From NCBI GenBank assembly GCA_033297075.1, contig MU858104.1, positions 1 through 64,000 of the forward strand: a stretch of 64,000 nucleotides of DNA. The letters run 5' to 3'. The notes beneath the pieces are model-generated. The model saw nothing but the letters and a program-made list of their open reading frames with translations, was not told the origin of the DNA and made no database searches. Positions 21,503 through 31,871 of the stretch are shown in pieces. The position numbers were made by a program, and so were the translations under genes. Position 1 is the stretch's first letter. Every line of letters starts with the position of its first letter. Source of the stretch: Rhypophila decipiens. Taxonomy: Eukaryota; Ascomycota; Sordariomycetes; Sordariales; Naviculisporaceae.

Positions 21503-24022
21503 TCAAACCAGATAAAACATTTCCGTAGCCAGCCCCTCTTCACCACCAAACCCCGTGCCCCTAATTCCACTCAACGCCTCCCCGCCCATGATCCCATAGA
21601 CATATGTCTCTCCGACAAGGGTATGCGAGTTAACGCCCGCGAACGGCATCGGCCTGAGCAAAAACGGCGTCTTACCACCCTTTAGCACCACCACCCGATC
21701 ACCTACCCGCGCATTCCACGGGCCCAGCCCTATATACCCGCCGCGCGTGACAAACAAGGCCCGATGCCTGCACGCCCCGAATATCCGTCGCATAATCTCG
21801 CCGTAGTGCTTTGCCGACGATAATACGTGCGCGTTGGAAAAGTCCAGCTCGAGCAGCTCCGTGAACATGTCGCTGTCGAGGAAGGTGATGGACACCGTTG
21901 CCTTGGAGTGATCCATGATGCCCATCGTGGCCAGGGTGTCGAGGTCCGGAAGCTGTCTGGCCCAGCTGCCTTTGCCCATTTCTGCGTTGCGCGTGTCATG
22001 CCAGAGCTCGACCATGCTCCAGTCTGAAGCAGGTGCGGCAAGGTGGCCGGAATAGTCGGTTAGCAAGGTACGCCAGAGCGCCGACTTGCGGGGATTCCCA
22101 GTCCCGTCGGGGGGGACCTGGTAGCTGGTGGGACAGCTCGGGTCCGAATACGGGTCAAATCCGGACGACGGGGAAGATAGGGCGAGGTCGACCCAGGCCT
22201 GGAGCTCGGGAATGTCATGGCGCGTGACGGGCGGCACAGGCGAAGGTGGGTGCCAGGGAGGCCCGATCTGGGCAATCTCGTCAAAGAGAACGCCTTCTGT
22301 CCCAATGCGGCGCGGAGAGGGTTGTCTTGTGTCGAGGACGGGGATGGTGTTGCCGCCTGCCCAGTATCGGGGTTTCTCGATGGACCAGTCGAGGAGGGGT
22401 TCGGGATCGCGTGCGGTCATGGCCGCCCAGTTGGGAGCCCAGGAGGGGAGGCTGTTAAGATTGATACTCTTTGTTTTGGCGTGGGCGGGGCCTTGCTGTT
22501 GCTGTTGTCCCGACATGTTATACCTGACTTGGGATCGGCCCAGATTGTCCCATTCCTTGACCCATCCCGGTGGCAGTATTCTCTGTTTCACGGGATGGTG
22601 GGCCATCGGGGGAGGGAGCCGAGTCAGAGGGCTCTCTTCGTGGGCGGTTCCAGTGCTGTGGTCCCAGTAGTAGCACCCCTTCCCGGCGAGTCCTTCTTTG
22701 AACCGCGACCAAGATTTGGGATTCACCCGCCGCACTCTTTCCCAGCCGGGCGGCAATCTAGCCCACCCCTTTCGCAGCGGCGCATCTGGTCCATCACTAA
22801 CCGTAGCCCCCACGTCGTGGAACTTGGATTTCTCGAGAATACTATATGCCAGCGAATCACCTGGTCTCGTTGCCCGCTCGACCCCTTTCCACTCCCGCTT
22901 GCAATTTAGCAGATCCAACGACCCGGACCGCTCGAGAATTATCCTTGCCGACTGGAGGTACACGTCAGCCGTGGAAGCCCCCGCACCCGGTCGAATGCGA
23001 TAATTCACTGCCGCTTCGACAAGCCCCAGGAAGCCGAATATCCTGTCCCTCGGATTCGTACAGTCCAGCCTCCGGAACTCATACATCAACTCAAGCACAC
23101 TCACATTCCATCTCTTTCTGGCCCACATTTCCCTGAAGCGAGAGATTAGCTGATAGGTTCGGTCCTCCTCGATCAGCATCTCAGGATTCATAATGGTGCC
23201 AAACACCTCGATGGCGCCGCGCGACCCCGTAACACCCTTCATTCGATCGATCGCCCTCCCCACGCCGTCCCATTCGAACGTCTGGTCCCCGCACATGAGC
23301 TTGAGCCTCCTCGCCACAATAGCCTCCTGCATGATCCACACCCTCGTCCACCACTTCCGGGCCAGAATCTCCCTCACTTCGCCTAGCACGACCTCGTTCG
23401 TCAATATGGCTGCATGCATGGCTGCGACACTGTTTGTCCCGTTCTTGATGAGACCGCTGGCGCCCAGCAGCTCCGCGGCGACCTGGTTGAATGCGCCCGA
23501 GGTCGAGTTCCAAAATTTGTATTCGCGGCCTACTCGGCTCTGCATGTCGTCTACGCCGAGCGGAGCGAGCTCCGTCATCTCGCCTAGCCAGATGACCACC
23601 AGGTTGGCCTGCTCGTAGATCTGCCGCATGAAGGGGAGCTGGGTGTCCTTCTCGATGGCGTCGGACTGGTTGATGCAGACGGCGTCGATCCAAATTGTGC
23701 GCTGTTTTTTGCCGTGGCGGAGACGCCGGATGGCGGCTGAAGCATTTTCTTGGAGCGTGAATGGGTGAGTGGCATTTTGTGCGATCGGCGGAGGAGCTGG
23801 GGTCTTCCAGGATACTGTGATAGATGCTATATTGTCACCTTCTCCTGGGGTGCCCCAGACGTAGGAGAGGGCGTCGTAGGTGGGATTGTCGGAGAGGCGT
23901 GCGTGCGAGAGGTGGCAGATGATGGGCGCTTGATGGTCGCGGGCAGGCTCTATGGTCAAGAGGCGGATTTCCAATTCTAGGGAGTTTAGGGGTCTGTATA
24001 GTGGGACGGACGCCATGGTCAA
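21503..24022 (-). CDS. HET-domain protein with WW-like insert
   Basis: One long exon encodes 839 residues. The HET domain starts near residue 43 with YDALSYVWG, continues with R-T-I-W-I-D-A-V-C-I-N-Q (about 107-118) and WWTRVWIMQEAIVAR (about 224-238), and is followed by NPRDRIFGFLGL, all hallmarks of heterokaryon-incompatibility proteins. The C-terminal tail G-x-C-R-H-R-A-L-F-V-T-x-G-G-Y-I-G-L-G-P is also typical. The middle carries two WW-like modules, at about residues 423-465 (LPPGWE...YYWDHSTGTAHEESP) and 483-502 (LPPGWVKEWDNLGR), followed by a glutamine run. HET proteins trigger cell death after fusion of unlike hyphae. This gene is divergent from a second HET gene at 25244. Confidence 0.92.
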   Translation of the reverse strand: MTMASVPLYRPLNSLELEIRLLTIEPARDHQAPIICHLSHARLSDNPTYDALSYVWGTPGEGDNIASITVSWKTPAPPPIAQNATHPFTLQENASAAIRRLRHGKKQRTIWIDAVCINQSDAIEKDTQLPFMRQIYEQANLVVIWLGEMTELAPLGVDDMQSRVGREYKFWNSTSGAFNQVAAELLGASGLIKNGTNSVAAMHAAILTNEVVLGEVREILARKWWTRVWIMQEAIVARRLKLMCGDQTFEWDGVGRAIDRMKGVTGSRGAIEVFGTIMNPEMLIEEDRTYQLISRFREMWARKRWNVSVLELMYEFRRLDCTNPRDRIFGFLGLVEAAVNYRIRPGAGASTADVYLQSARIILERSGSLDLLNCKREWKGVERATRPGDSLAYSILEKSKFHDVGATVSDGPDAPLRKGWARLPPGWERVRRVNPKSWSRFKEGLAGKGCYYWDHSTGTAHEESPLTRLPPPMAHHPVKQRILPPGWVKEWDNLGRSQVRYNMSGQQQQQGPAHAKTKSINLNSLPSWAPNWAAMTARDPEPLLDWSIEKPRYWAGGNTIPVLDTRQPSPRRIGTEGVLFDEIAQIGPPWHPPSPVPPVTRHDIPELQAWVDLALSSPSSGFDPYSDPSCPTSYQVPPDGTGNPRKSALWRTLLTDYSGHLAAPASDWSMVELWHDTRNAEMGKGSWARQLPDLDTLATMGIMDHSKATVSITFLDSDMFTELLELDFSNAHVLSSAKHYGEIMRRIFGACRHRALFVTRGGYIGLGPWNARVGDRVVVLKGGKTPFLLRPMPFAGVNSHTLVGETYVYGIMGGEALSGIRGTGFGGEEGLATEMFYLV

Positions 24023-25243
24023 TGAGCATGTAAATGTTCGCTTCTCGATCGCCCAGTTTCGTTGATGTCCTCCCGGCTGTTGATGCGACCGTGATTGTGA
24101 AGTGAATCAAAGGTATTCGATGCTGCTGGAGACAGACATTCCAACACTTCGGAATAGCAGATAAGCTTCTCATCTTTTATCACAGTCTGTTCTTTGGTTT
24201 CCCAGACAGAAAGAAGTTGGTGGTCCAGCTGACGGAAATCTATTGAGGACTGGATGGCTTGGCAACGCCACAATGCGAGGTGTGCAGCCCATGGTCATCA
24301 ATCAGAAGCTGCAAATGCTATCTTATCTGCTGTTTTGCCATCCCACTCGGATCTAGACGGAGAGAGGGAGGGGGGGCACATTAACAATGGTAAAAGATGG
24401 ACTTGAAGAGTAGACAACAATAGGTGGATTTAATCGTCTAGGAATAAGACCTGGCTCAAAGGTCCCGATTAAAGACGCTAATAATTGTTACTAGTTATCT
24501 CTATATTCTGGGCCAGTATTCAAGCTCGATATTCTTTCTTAAGAAAACCAGGCTGGAATTCGTTATTGATACCATTTTACAAGTCTGTTACAAGTACGTC
24601 CCCACCAACTCCTTATAATCATACCTTATGCTTGGATCGGGGTAAGCATCAAATGTTAGTATTGAAGGTACGGTACCTGATAGTAGTATATTGTGCTAGA
24701 ATGTTTTCATCTCTTCAGGCTGCATGGGATGATATGATGGAAATTGTGGGGCTTACCCCTATATACTCTGTTTACTTACTACGTACTTGCTTTTCCTCTC
24801 CTTATCCCAGCTCGTTATAACTAACCCTAACCCTTGTATTTTTTTGCCAACCCTGCTTGCTGCTTATTAAGTAGGAGCCCTGCGCTTTGGTTAAAGGCTG
24901 CGTATCCGTATAAGTTTTAAACTCAACACGTTCTCCATGGTGTCGATATATCCCGGTTCAGCCGCATATATGCCCTCTGAATCCCACTGTGGGCTGTTAC
25001 TTGTCAACGCAAAGGGCTCGCGAGGACCAGGAAAATGCCCATATTTCATTGTCAGACCCCCTTTTCTTGCAAATCCAACCCCAAGCAGCAGCTTTCGGCT
25101 ATTCCTGAAATAGGCCTAGGGCAGTCGTTGCCATGGCATGCGGCAGCCCCACTCTTTTAATATGACACCATTGCTCAGGGTGTCATATTCTCAACTTTGC
25201 ATGACGCCTAAAATTCCGGATCCCAGCCCAGATCCGATTCGCC
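24023..25243. promoter_or_regulatory. intergenic region between divergent HET genes
   Basis: 1.2 kb separates the two starts. The region is AT-rich near 24400-24900 and contains no gene that I can support. It must hold both HET promoters. Confidence 0.45.
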
Positions 25244-27457
25244 ATGCCTCGTCTCCTTCATGTCAAGACGCGACAGTTTAAAGAGTTCATCGGCCACACA
25301 GTCCCGCCATACGCCATCCTCTCACACACTTGGGGTCCCAACGAGCTTACATTCAAGGACGTTCAAGGCCTGGCCATTTCGGACACTTTCCCAAACGACT
25401 CCAAAATCGATGGCTGTTGTGCTCGCGCTCACCAGGATGGCTACGAGTACGTTTGGATCGACACCATCTGCATCGACAAGAGCAGTAGCGCAGAGCTGTC
25501 CGAGGCCATCAACTCCATGTTCGACTGGTACTATAACTCGGGCGTCTGCTATGCCTACCTGTCCGATGTCGACCCAGGTGAAGATCCCTTGGACCCTCGC
25601 TCGTCTTTCCACACAAGCCGATGGTTCACTCGCGGCTGGACCTTGCAGGAGTTGCTAGCCCCAGATGCAGTCCTCTTCTTTGATAGCGGTTGGAACTACA
25701 TTGGCCGTAAACAACTTGGCCCGGACGGGTCGGGCCATACTCCATCGTATTCTTTGGCAAGAACTGCGTCTCATACCGTCAGTGATGACCAAGGAGCCCA
25801 CGACTTCAAATTGATGGAGCTTGTGGCGCATATCACCAAGATTCCGGCGAGAGTGCTCCAGTCAGACCAATTTAGACTGGGCAGATTTCGGCATCAGAGC
25901 ATTGCAGAAAAGATGTCTTGGGCATGTAGACGTGAGGTCACAAGGCAGGAAGACGAGGCGTATTCTCTCCTGGGACTATTCCAAATCAACATGCCTCTCC
26001 TCTACGGGGAAGGAGATCGGGCTTTTCAACGGCTCCAGAACGAGCTCATTAGGGTGTCGGATGACGAAACAATATTTGCCTGGGGCTTCAGAAGCACAAC
26101 ATATTCATATTCTACCAGGAGACCCAGTGGTAGTCTGCTGGCCAGTTCGTTGCGCGACTTTGAAGTGCCGGATGGTATGGCCATAGTTCGCAAGCAAACT
26201 ACACACGCCTCGAGAAGTATTCGGTCTGACCATTATCAGGTGACGAACAAGGGGATCCTCTTAAGGAAGCCGGTTCGGGCTGCTAGCCGAGGTGATGTCG
26301 CCCTCCACCTCGTACCTCTGAGGTGCCTAGTCATCCAGGTAACCAACGACGGGCCGCCAAAGTCATCGTCCAGTGGCGGGTTTTTCCACTGGGGTGAGTC
26401 CCCGACACTGGCCGTACTCGTGCGATCGCCGCCCAACGACCACAGAACATACTACCGGGCCAGTAGAGAGCCCATCAGTGTATCTTCGGGAGTCTTTGCT
26501 GGGAAGAAAATCAAGGAAATCTACGTTACGGAGTCTCTAGAATCAGATGCTGTCGTCATTCCCACCCGAATATTTCACATCAATCGGCCGCCTGTCATCC
26601 ACCACTGTGCTGCGGGATTGGGGATCCGACTGAATTCCTTCTACCCTCCCGGGATGCAGGCCTTGAACCCATTTGGGCACAATAGCCTCCTCGTCCATTG
26701 TTATACCCTTGCACAGCCAAGATCCAAGGATAAAATGCTGTGGGCCGGGTGGCGGCAGAAGCTGCGGCCCGAGATGCGAGACACAGTCTATTTTGTTCAC
26801 TTTAATGGATTACTTGGGAGCTTCCTGGTCATGGTTTTTCCCGTCGATGGCCCTCCGGATGGTTCGTCTGGAGACCAGGACTCAGACCTGCCATTTATAC
26901 CCTTGGACACTAAGACGAGTGATCATCTCTCCAAGACTACCAGAGGGCCGACAAAGGCCACCTGGCAGCTGAGAGTAGCACGCTTGACACCCGGGCCGCT
27001 CAAAATAACTCTCAAGGACAAGCTCAAACGTCTCGCGAGGGCCAAAAAGCCACAGCCCACTGAACAGCCGACTGACATGCTCAAGTCATCGGTGGATCCA
27101 CGAAGCCTAGCTTGGGCCAAAGCTCTGGACTGTCATCCCTTTCAAAACCTGAGGTTCGAGGTTACGGGGCAGGTTCCTGATTCTTGGACCATGGCCATGG
27201 AAATGGATCTGCATAAGGAGGTGTGCAGGGAGTCCAACGAAGACTTGATACGGAAGGTGAGGAAATATGAATTTGGGAAACTCATTACAATAAACCCCTT
27301 TGAACTCGAGAGAGAAGCTCACTCTTACAGGAGGGCGGAGAAGAGGGCGGTTGTCCCGGGTGGTGGGCGCAGTTCTGCTTCCGGCAGTGCAGACTGGAGC
27401 TCAGTCACACCCTCCCTTGTTAGTAGCTCTGATCCGGACTCCCTATGGGGCTCCTGA
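25244..27457 (+). CDS. HET-domain protein, HET-E-like N-terminus
   Basis: One open exon encodes 737 residues. The N-terminus reads MPRLLHVKTRQFKEF then P-P-Y-A-I-L-S-H-T-W-G, Y-V-W-I-D-T-I-C-I-D-K-S-S-S-A-E-L, YAYLSDV and WFTRGWTLQELLAP. This is the HET domain form found at the start of HET-E-type vegetative incompatibility proteins. Next come A-E-K-M-S-W-A and D-E-A-Y-S-L-L-G-L-F, the conserved end of the domain at about residue 250. No NACHT or WD40 follows; instead there is a long unassigned region rich in beta strands, then a Ser-rich C-terminus (SSASGSADWSSV). It could be a HET-only protein. The adjacent HET gene is transcribed away from it. Confidence 0.93.
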   Translation: MPRLLHVKTRQFKEFIGHTVPPYAILSHTWGPNELTFKDVQGLAISDTFPNDSKIDGCCARAHQDGYEYVWIDTICIDKSSSAELSEAINSMFDWYYNSGVCYAYLSDVDPGEDPLDPRSSFHTSRWFTRGWTLQELLAPDAVLFFDSGWNYIGRKQLGPDGSGHTPSYSLARTASHTVSDDQGAHDFKLMELVAHITKIPARVLQSDQFRLGRFRHQSIAEKMSWACRREVTRQEDEAYSLLGLFQINMPLLYGEGDRAFQRLQNELIRVSDDETIFAWGFRSTTYSYSTRRPSGSLLASSLRDFEVPDGMAIVRKQTTHASRSIRSDHYQVTNKGILLRKPVRAASRGDVALHLVPLRCLVIQVTNDGPPKSSSSGGFFHWGESPTLAVLVRSPPNDHRTYYRASREPISVSSGVFAGKKIKEIYVTESLESDAVVIPTRIFHINRPPVIHHCAAGLGIRLNSFYPPGMQALNPFGHNSLLVHCYTLAQPRSKDKMLWAGWRQKLRPEMRDTVYFVHFNGLLGSFLVMVFPVDGPPDGSSGDQDSDLPFIPLDTKTSDHLSKTTRGPTKATWQLRVARLTPGPLKITLKDKLKRLARAKKPQPTEQPTDMLKSSVDPRSLAWAKALDCHPFQNLRFEVTGQVPDSWTMAMEMDLHKEVCRESNEDLIRKVRKYEFGKLITINPFELEREAHSYRRAEKRAVVPGGGRSSASGSADWSSVTPSLVSSSDPDSLWGS

Positions 27458-28240
27458 TGAGCGATACATACCCACAGTCAACTCTTGCTTGGCATAGTCT
27501 TTTGATGACCAACTGGTTCGAAAAAATGGGGTGTGAGATGCCTATATGCCAAATACAGTACAAGGCCTGAAAAACAGGTATATATATTTGAGTCTTGGTT
27601 GATACGTGTTTTCACCTTCTCTCTTACACGTATTCTTAGTCTTCTTGATGTGCTATAGAGAAGTCTTTGATGTGTATTGCTTATAATAGGAAGGCATATA
27701 CAAGTATTTCTACATCATATTTTCCGCAATAATTGATGACTCGACCTGGACTGGTATCAGTAAAGCAAGTAAATTATGCGTGTTACACAAAGCCTCTGCA
27801 AGCGAGTGGGTAGTTGAGGGCCGGATCATTGTACCTCGAGGCCGGGGTTGGGGTCTCCGTGTCGTGCATCGGGCTAGCCAGAAGTGTGGTGCAAAACATG
27901 CTCAAATAAACGCTCTCTTTACTCTGCTATAACTCACCCCCTAACCGTGTGTGCGCGTCGAATGTTACCCCAAGGGGGTTGAAAAGGTATCGCTTAGGGA
28001 ACCCAGACAGATCGCCAGCCAGCATGGTTCCCGCGCAGGTTAAGACCCCTGAAAATCCCAAGGTCCCCGGAAAACGTGTATTTACACCAAAGCGCGACAA
28101 CGGTAATGTGTTACTGTACATCGGTATAAGATACCTGGCCCCTTTTACAACCTACTTGACAATTACCATCTCGGACCCAATTGCTATCCAATTACCTCCA
28201 TCTCATTAACTGGAAGCTTCTTGATTGTCAATACGCCAAA
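27458..28240. other. gene-free stretch
   Basis: This runs from the 3' flank of the HET gene to the upstream region of the methyltransferase. No gene is seen. Confidence 0.5.
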
Positions 28241-29041
28241 ATGCCAGCAGATACCCAAGAACTAGCCAGAGGGTACACCCTTCTCAACGCCACACAAAAT
28301 TCCACCGGCCTCTTTCTCATTTCACGGCTCAACATCACCCAGGGCCTCAAAGTCCTTGACGTAGGCTGTGGGCCAGGAAACTTGACCGCCCACCTAGCCC
28401 ATCTCGTCGGCGAGAATGGTTCCGTCGTGGGTATCGACCCCAGCGAGGAGCGCATCGCCATCGCCGCAGAGCAATACTCGTCGACTCCCAACCTAGAATT
28501 CCACGTCGGCATAGCAGAGGATCTATCTCGTTTCACAGACGCAAGTTTTGACCTCGTCTTTGTGAATTCCACGCTGCATTGGGTCCAAGACCAGGCCAAA
28601 GCCATCCGGGAATTTGCGCGCGTGCTCCGACCCGACCGAAAACTGGGCATCTCTGGCGGATCAGGCGACTTTGAGACATATCAGGAAAAGATCAAGGAAG
28701 AGGTTCTTTCACGCGAGCCATATAGTCAGTACAAGGAAGAAGCTCCGCCCAAGTTTCTCAAACGGAGTGAGCTGGAAGGACTGTTGGAGGCTTCGGGTGG
28801 ATTTCCGGCCGAGAAGAGGGACATTGTGGTCAATAGCATTGTCAAGAGGGCAAAGACCCCTGATGAGATGATTGATTGGTTGGATACAAGCTCGTCGGGC
28901 AAGACGTACGGGGGTATTCCTTTGGAGTTGAGACCCAAGGCCAGGGAGGAGATGAAGAAGGAGTGGGAGAAGTATGTGACGCCTGGTGAGGGTATCAACA
29001 TGGTTATTGAGTTGTTGGTCACTGTTGCTGTAAGAGGCTAG
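28241..29041 (+). CDS. class I SAM-dependent methyltransferase
   Basis: A single exon encodes 266 residues from ATG at 28241; an in-frame ATG at 28181 would add 20 residues but precedes a poor leader. Motif I VLDVGCGPGNL is near residue 42, VVGIDPSEERIAIA ends with the acidic residue of motif II, and FDLVFVNSTLHWVQD carries the LHWV phrase of trans-aconitate/BioC-type methyltransferases. FARVLRPDRKLGIS follows, where most relatives have a glycine in place of the arginine. The C-terminal helical half (residues 150-266) is usual for small-molecule methyltransferases. No signal peptide is present. It lies upstream of, and in the same direction as, the MFS gene. The substrate is unknown. Confidence 0.85.
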   Translation: MPADTQELARGYTLLNATQNSTGLFLISRLNITQGLKVLDVGCGPGNLTAHLAHLVGENGSVVGIDPSEERIAIAAEQYSSTPNLEFHVGIAEDLSRFTDASFDLVFVNSTLHWVQDQAKAIREFARVLRPDRKLGISGGSGDFETYQEKIKEEVLSREPYSQYKEEAPPKFLKRSELEGLLEASGGFPAEKRDIVVNSIVKRAKTPDEMIDWLDTSSSGKTYGGIPLELRPKAREEMKKEWEKYVTPGEGINMVIELLVTVAVRG

Positions 29042-29500
29042 AGTTGCTTGGGCTAATATCAAAGAGGGTTCATATTGACACATCTGCAGTGCATTTAATT
29101 CTCAAGTACATTTCCAAGCCCATGTCCTTCTTTCTTTCACGACCTAGTGTATTCGTTACAGTACGCATCGTATCTTACTTGGTCGGACCAAAACACGGCC
29201 GAAGAGGCAGTTTGAGTCAATTTACGAGTCTTGCTTGATGTACCGGTACTTTGACATCTGCCGGTCTGCCATGGTGTAGAAGCGCAGCGTTACACTCCTG
29301 GTCATCTTACCCCACGCCAGAGTGTCATCAGCCCTCAAGGTACAAAGTACACGGAACGAGGAGGTAATCTAGTGAACGATTCCGGCAGGACATGTGAGTC
29401 TGAGAGAAGTAGTAGACCCAAGGGTGTTGGAGCTTTGAGTTGTGGCTTTCTCATGTTCGAATCAAGCTTCTTTTCCCTGCATCCTTTCATAGCCACAAAC
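29042..29500. other. intergenic region
   Basis: This lies between the methyltransferase and the MFS gene on the same strand. No gene is seen; it probably holds the MFS promoter. Confidence 0.45.
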
Positions 29501-31226
29501 ATGCTGTCCACCATGCCGATAACCTCCCAAGAGCACTTTGTCATTCCCAATACCAATGCTATGTCCATGCCCAAAGAAAAGATGCAAGCAGGCACTGACT
29601 CTGCAACGACAACACCAGCCACTTCATCTCTTAGCTCACTGTCCTTGGACGACAAGGCCATTGATCATGAACTCGTCAATTACTATGAACCCCAAATCAT
29701 TATTGTGGGATGGGACGATACGCCGGAGCACCCAGACCCTGCGAATCCTTTAAACTGGAGACCATTGATGAAATGGGCCAACATCCTGATGATATCCGTC
29801 ATCAGCTTTCTGGTGTAAGTCAGCATAACCAGCCTTCCCATCAGCACCCACTGATTAAATGCAAACAAAAAGTCCCCTCGTCTCGTCGATGCTAGCACCC
29901 GCCGTGACGCTTGTAATGTCAGATTTGAACACGGCCTCCAAGAGCTTCGCAACATTTTGTGTCTCCATCTTTGTCCTCGGTTTCGCCTGTGGCCCCTTGG
30001 TCCTCGCGCCCCTAAGTGAGCGCTATGGGAGGGTCATAGTCTACAACATTACCAACGTGTTTTTTACCATCTTCACCGTCGTGTGCGGTCTCTCGCAAAA
30101 CGAAGCAATGTTTTTGATCTTTCGCTTTCTCTCGGGCTTTGCAGGGGTAGCAACCATTACTATTGGGAGCGGTACGATAGCAGACATTATGCCACGAGAA
30201 GAAAGAGGGCGGGCAGTATCAATATGGGCGGTAGGAACCATCATGGGCCCGGCCATAGGGCCTGTGATTGGTGGTTGGCTGACAGACATGGTCGGATGGA
30301 GGTGGATGTTCTGGATCATTTCCCTTGTGGTTAGTCTTTGGCCTTTTCTTATTCTTGCCATCGACACCAGCTGACTCCCAGCCATTCAACAGATTGCCAT
30401 CGTGTCGATCCTAGCCTTTCTCATCCTAAAAGAAACGTACGCCCCTGTCCTCCTCTCCCGGAAGGCCGCTCTCCTCCACAAGTCCAACGGCAACAATCCA
30501 GCACACATCTTTCAACCTGCCTCGGCAGCCTCTCAAGTATCCTTCACCCAGAACCTGCTCCGCCCAACAAAGCTCCTCTTCTTTAGGCCCCTGGTAACCA
30601 TGCTCTGCACCTACGTAGCGACCCTCTACGGCACCTTGTACCTTCTCTTTGCGACATACTCCTTCCTCTTCACTCAGGTATACCACTTCAGCGTGTTTTC
30701 TAACGGCCTAGTCTTTCTCGCAGGCGGGATAGGGACTCTCTTTGGCCTAGCATACATAGGCTATTTCTCCGACCGCATCATCAAATCCCGCCTTGAAAAG
30801 GGCATCCAGCCCACGCCAGAAGATCGTCTGTCACCGATTATTACCCTCCCTGGGTCGTTGACTTTCCCGCTCGGACTATTCATCTACGGCTGGGGTGCCC
30901 AAAAAGAATTACACTGGATTGTTCCCCAGATCGGGACAGGCATAACTGGGTTCGGGTCAATCATTGTATTCACAGCGATACAGACGTATCTGATTGATGC
31001 GTTTGAGGCACGCTGGGCGGCCAGTGTGATTGGGGCCAACGCTGTGCTGAGGGGGATTGCCGGGGCCGTGATTCCGCTGGCGGGATTGATACTTTATGAG
31101 AAGTTGGGATGGGGCTGGGGTAACAGTTTGCTGGGCCTTGTCAGTTTGGGATTGGCGCCTTTGCCCATTTTGTTGGGCGTCTATGGTGGTGTTGTCAGGG
31201 GCTGGAATTCTCGGGGCTTGGAATAA
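29501..31226 (+). CDS. MFS transporter, drug:H+ antiporter (DHA1) type
   Basis: Exons 29501-29814, 29873-30329 and 30393-31226 encode 534 residues; introns are 58 and 63 nt with GTAAGT and GTTAGT donors. An in-frame ATG at 29453 would give 550. The N-terminus is Ser/Thr-rich and cytosolic. N-P-x-N-W-R precedes TM1. The family loop is L-A-P-L-S-E-R-Y-G-R after TM2; R-F-L-S-G-F-A-G, G-T-I-A-D-I-M and the antiporter motif GTIMGPAIGPVIGGWL follow, with K-E-T-Y-A-P-V-L-L after TM6. Twelve segments are readable. Relatives export toxins, drugs and secondary metabolites at the plasma membrane. It is tail to tail with the opine dehydrogenase, separated by a minisatellite. An exporter next to that enzyme suggests export of its product, which is inference only. 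Confidence 0.88.
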
Positions 31227-31504
31227 GGACAGTTACGGGTGTCGTAAAGTTTGGCATGTCAATACAGATACAGTAATTTGATTGCAGAGGTTGAAATTTA
31301 TAATTTAGAGTTGTATAAACGACAAGTGTTAATGGCCATCTCACTGGGTCTAGCGTCATATAACGGTACAAGACAGATTACACTTGTTAGGCCTTCATGT
31401 CGAGATTGCGAAAATACAAAGACATAAAGAATAAGGTGCATAATATTCGGGCACCACTACTCTTATATATAGGCAATCGTCCAATTTGACTTTCCAGACC
31501 AGAG

Positions 31505-31790
31505 ATATTTATTCAAGCCAGTTAAGGCATTTATTCGAGCTAGTCAAGGCATTTACTCGAGCCAGTCGAAGTATTTATTCCTATTCAGTCAAGGCATTTA
31601 TTCGAGCCAGTCGAAGTATTTATTCGAGCTAGTTATTAGAGCATTTATTCTGGCTAGTTAGGGCATTTATCCTAGTCAAGGCATTTATTCCAGGCAGTCA
31701 AGGCATTTATTCGAGCTAGTTAGAGCATTTATTCCAGTCCAGTCAAGGCATTTATTCCAGCTAGTTAAAGCCTCTATTCTAACAAGAGTA
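31505..31790. repeat. 22-bp minisatellite, about 12-13 imperfect copies
   Basis: Units of about 22 bases, each beginning GCATTTATTC and ending in variants of AGYCAGTCAAG, run head to tail. Most are 22 or 23 bp; one is 18 and one 25. Units differ by transitions and small indels. The array lies between the 3' ends of the MFS and opine dehydrogenase genes. There are no unique spacers, so it is not a CRISPR array. Confidence 0.9.
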
Positions 31791-31871
31791 GTGCCTGTAT
31801 ATAAGAAGACTGGTGCCTGTATATTAGGCGCCAAGAATAAATGGTCTGGCATAAATAACTCCGTCTACAAG

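Noticed and set aside
22217..22909. 230-codon frame antisense to the HET/WW gene
   Set aside because: Shadow frame of a supported gene in GC-rich sequence.
31505..31790. CRISPR-like array
   Set aside because: Repeats are contiguous without unique spacers, and the genome is eukaryotic.
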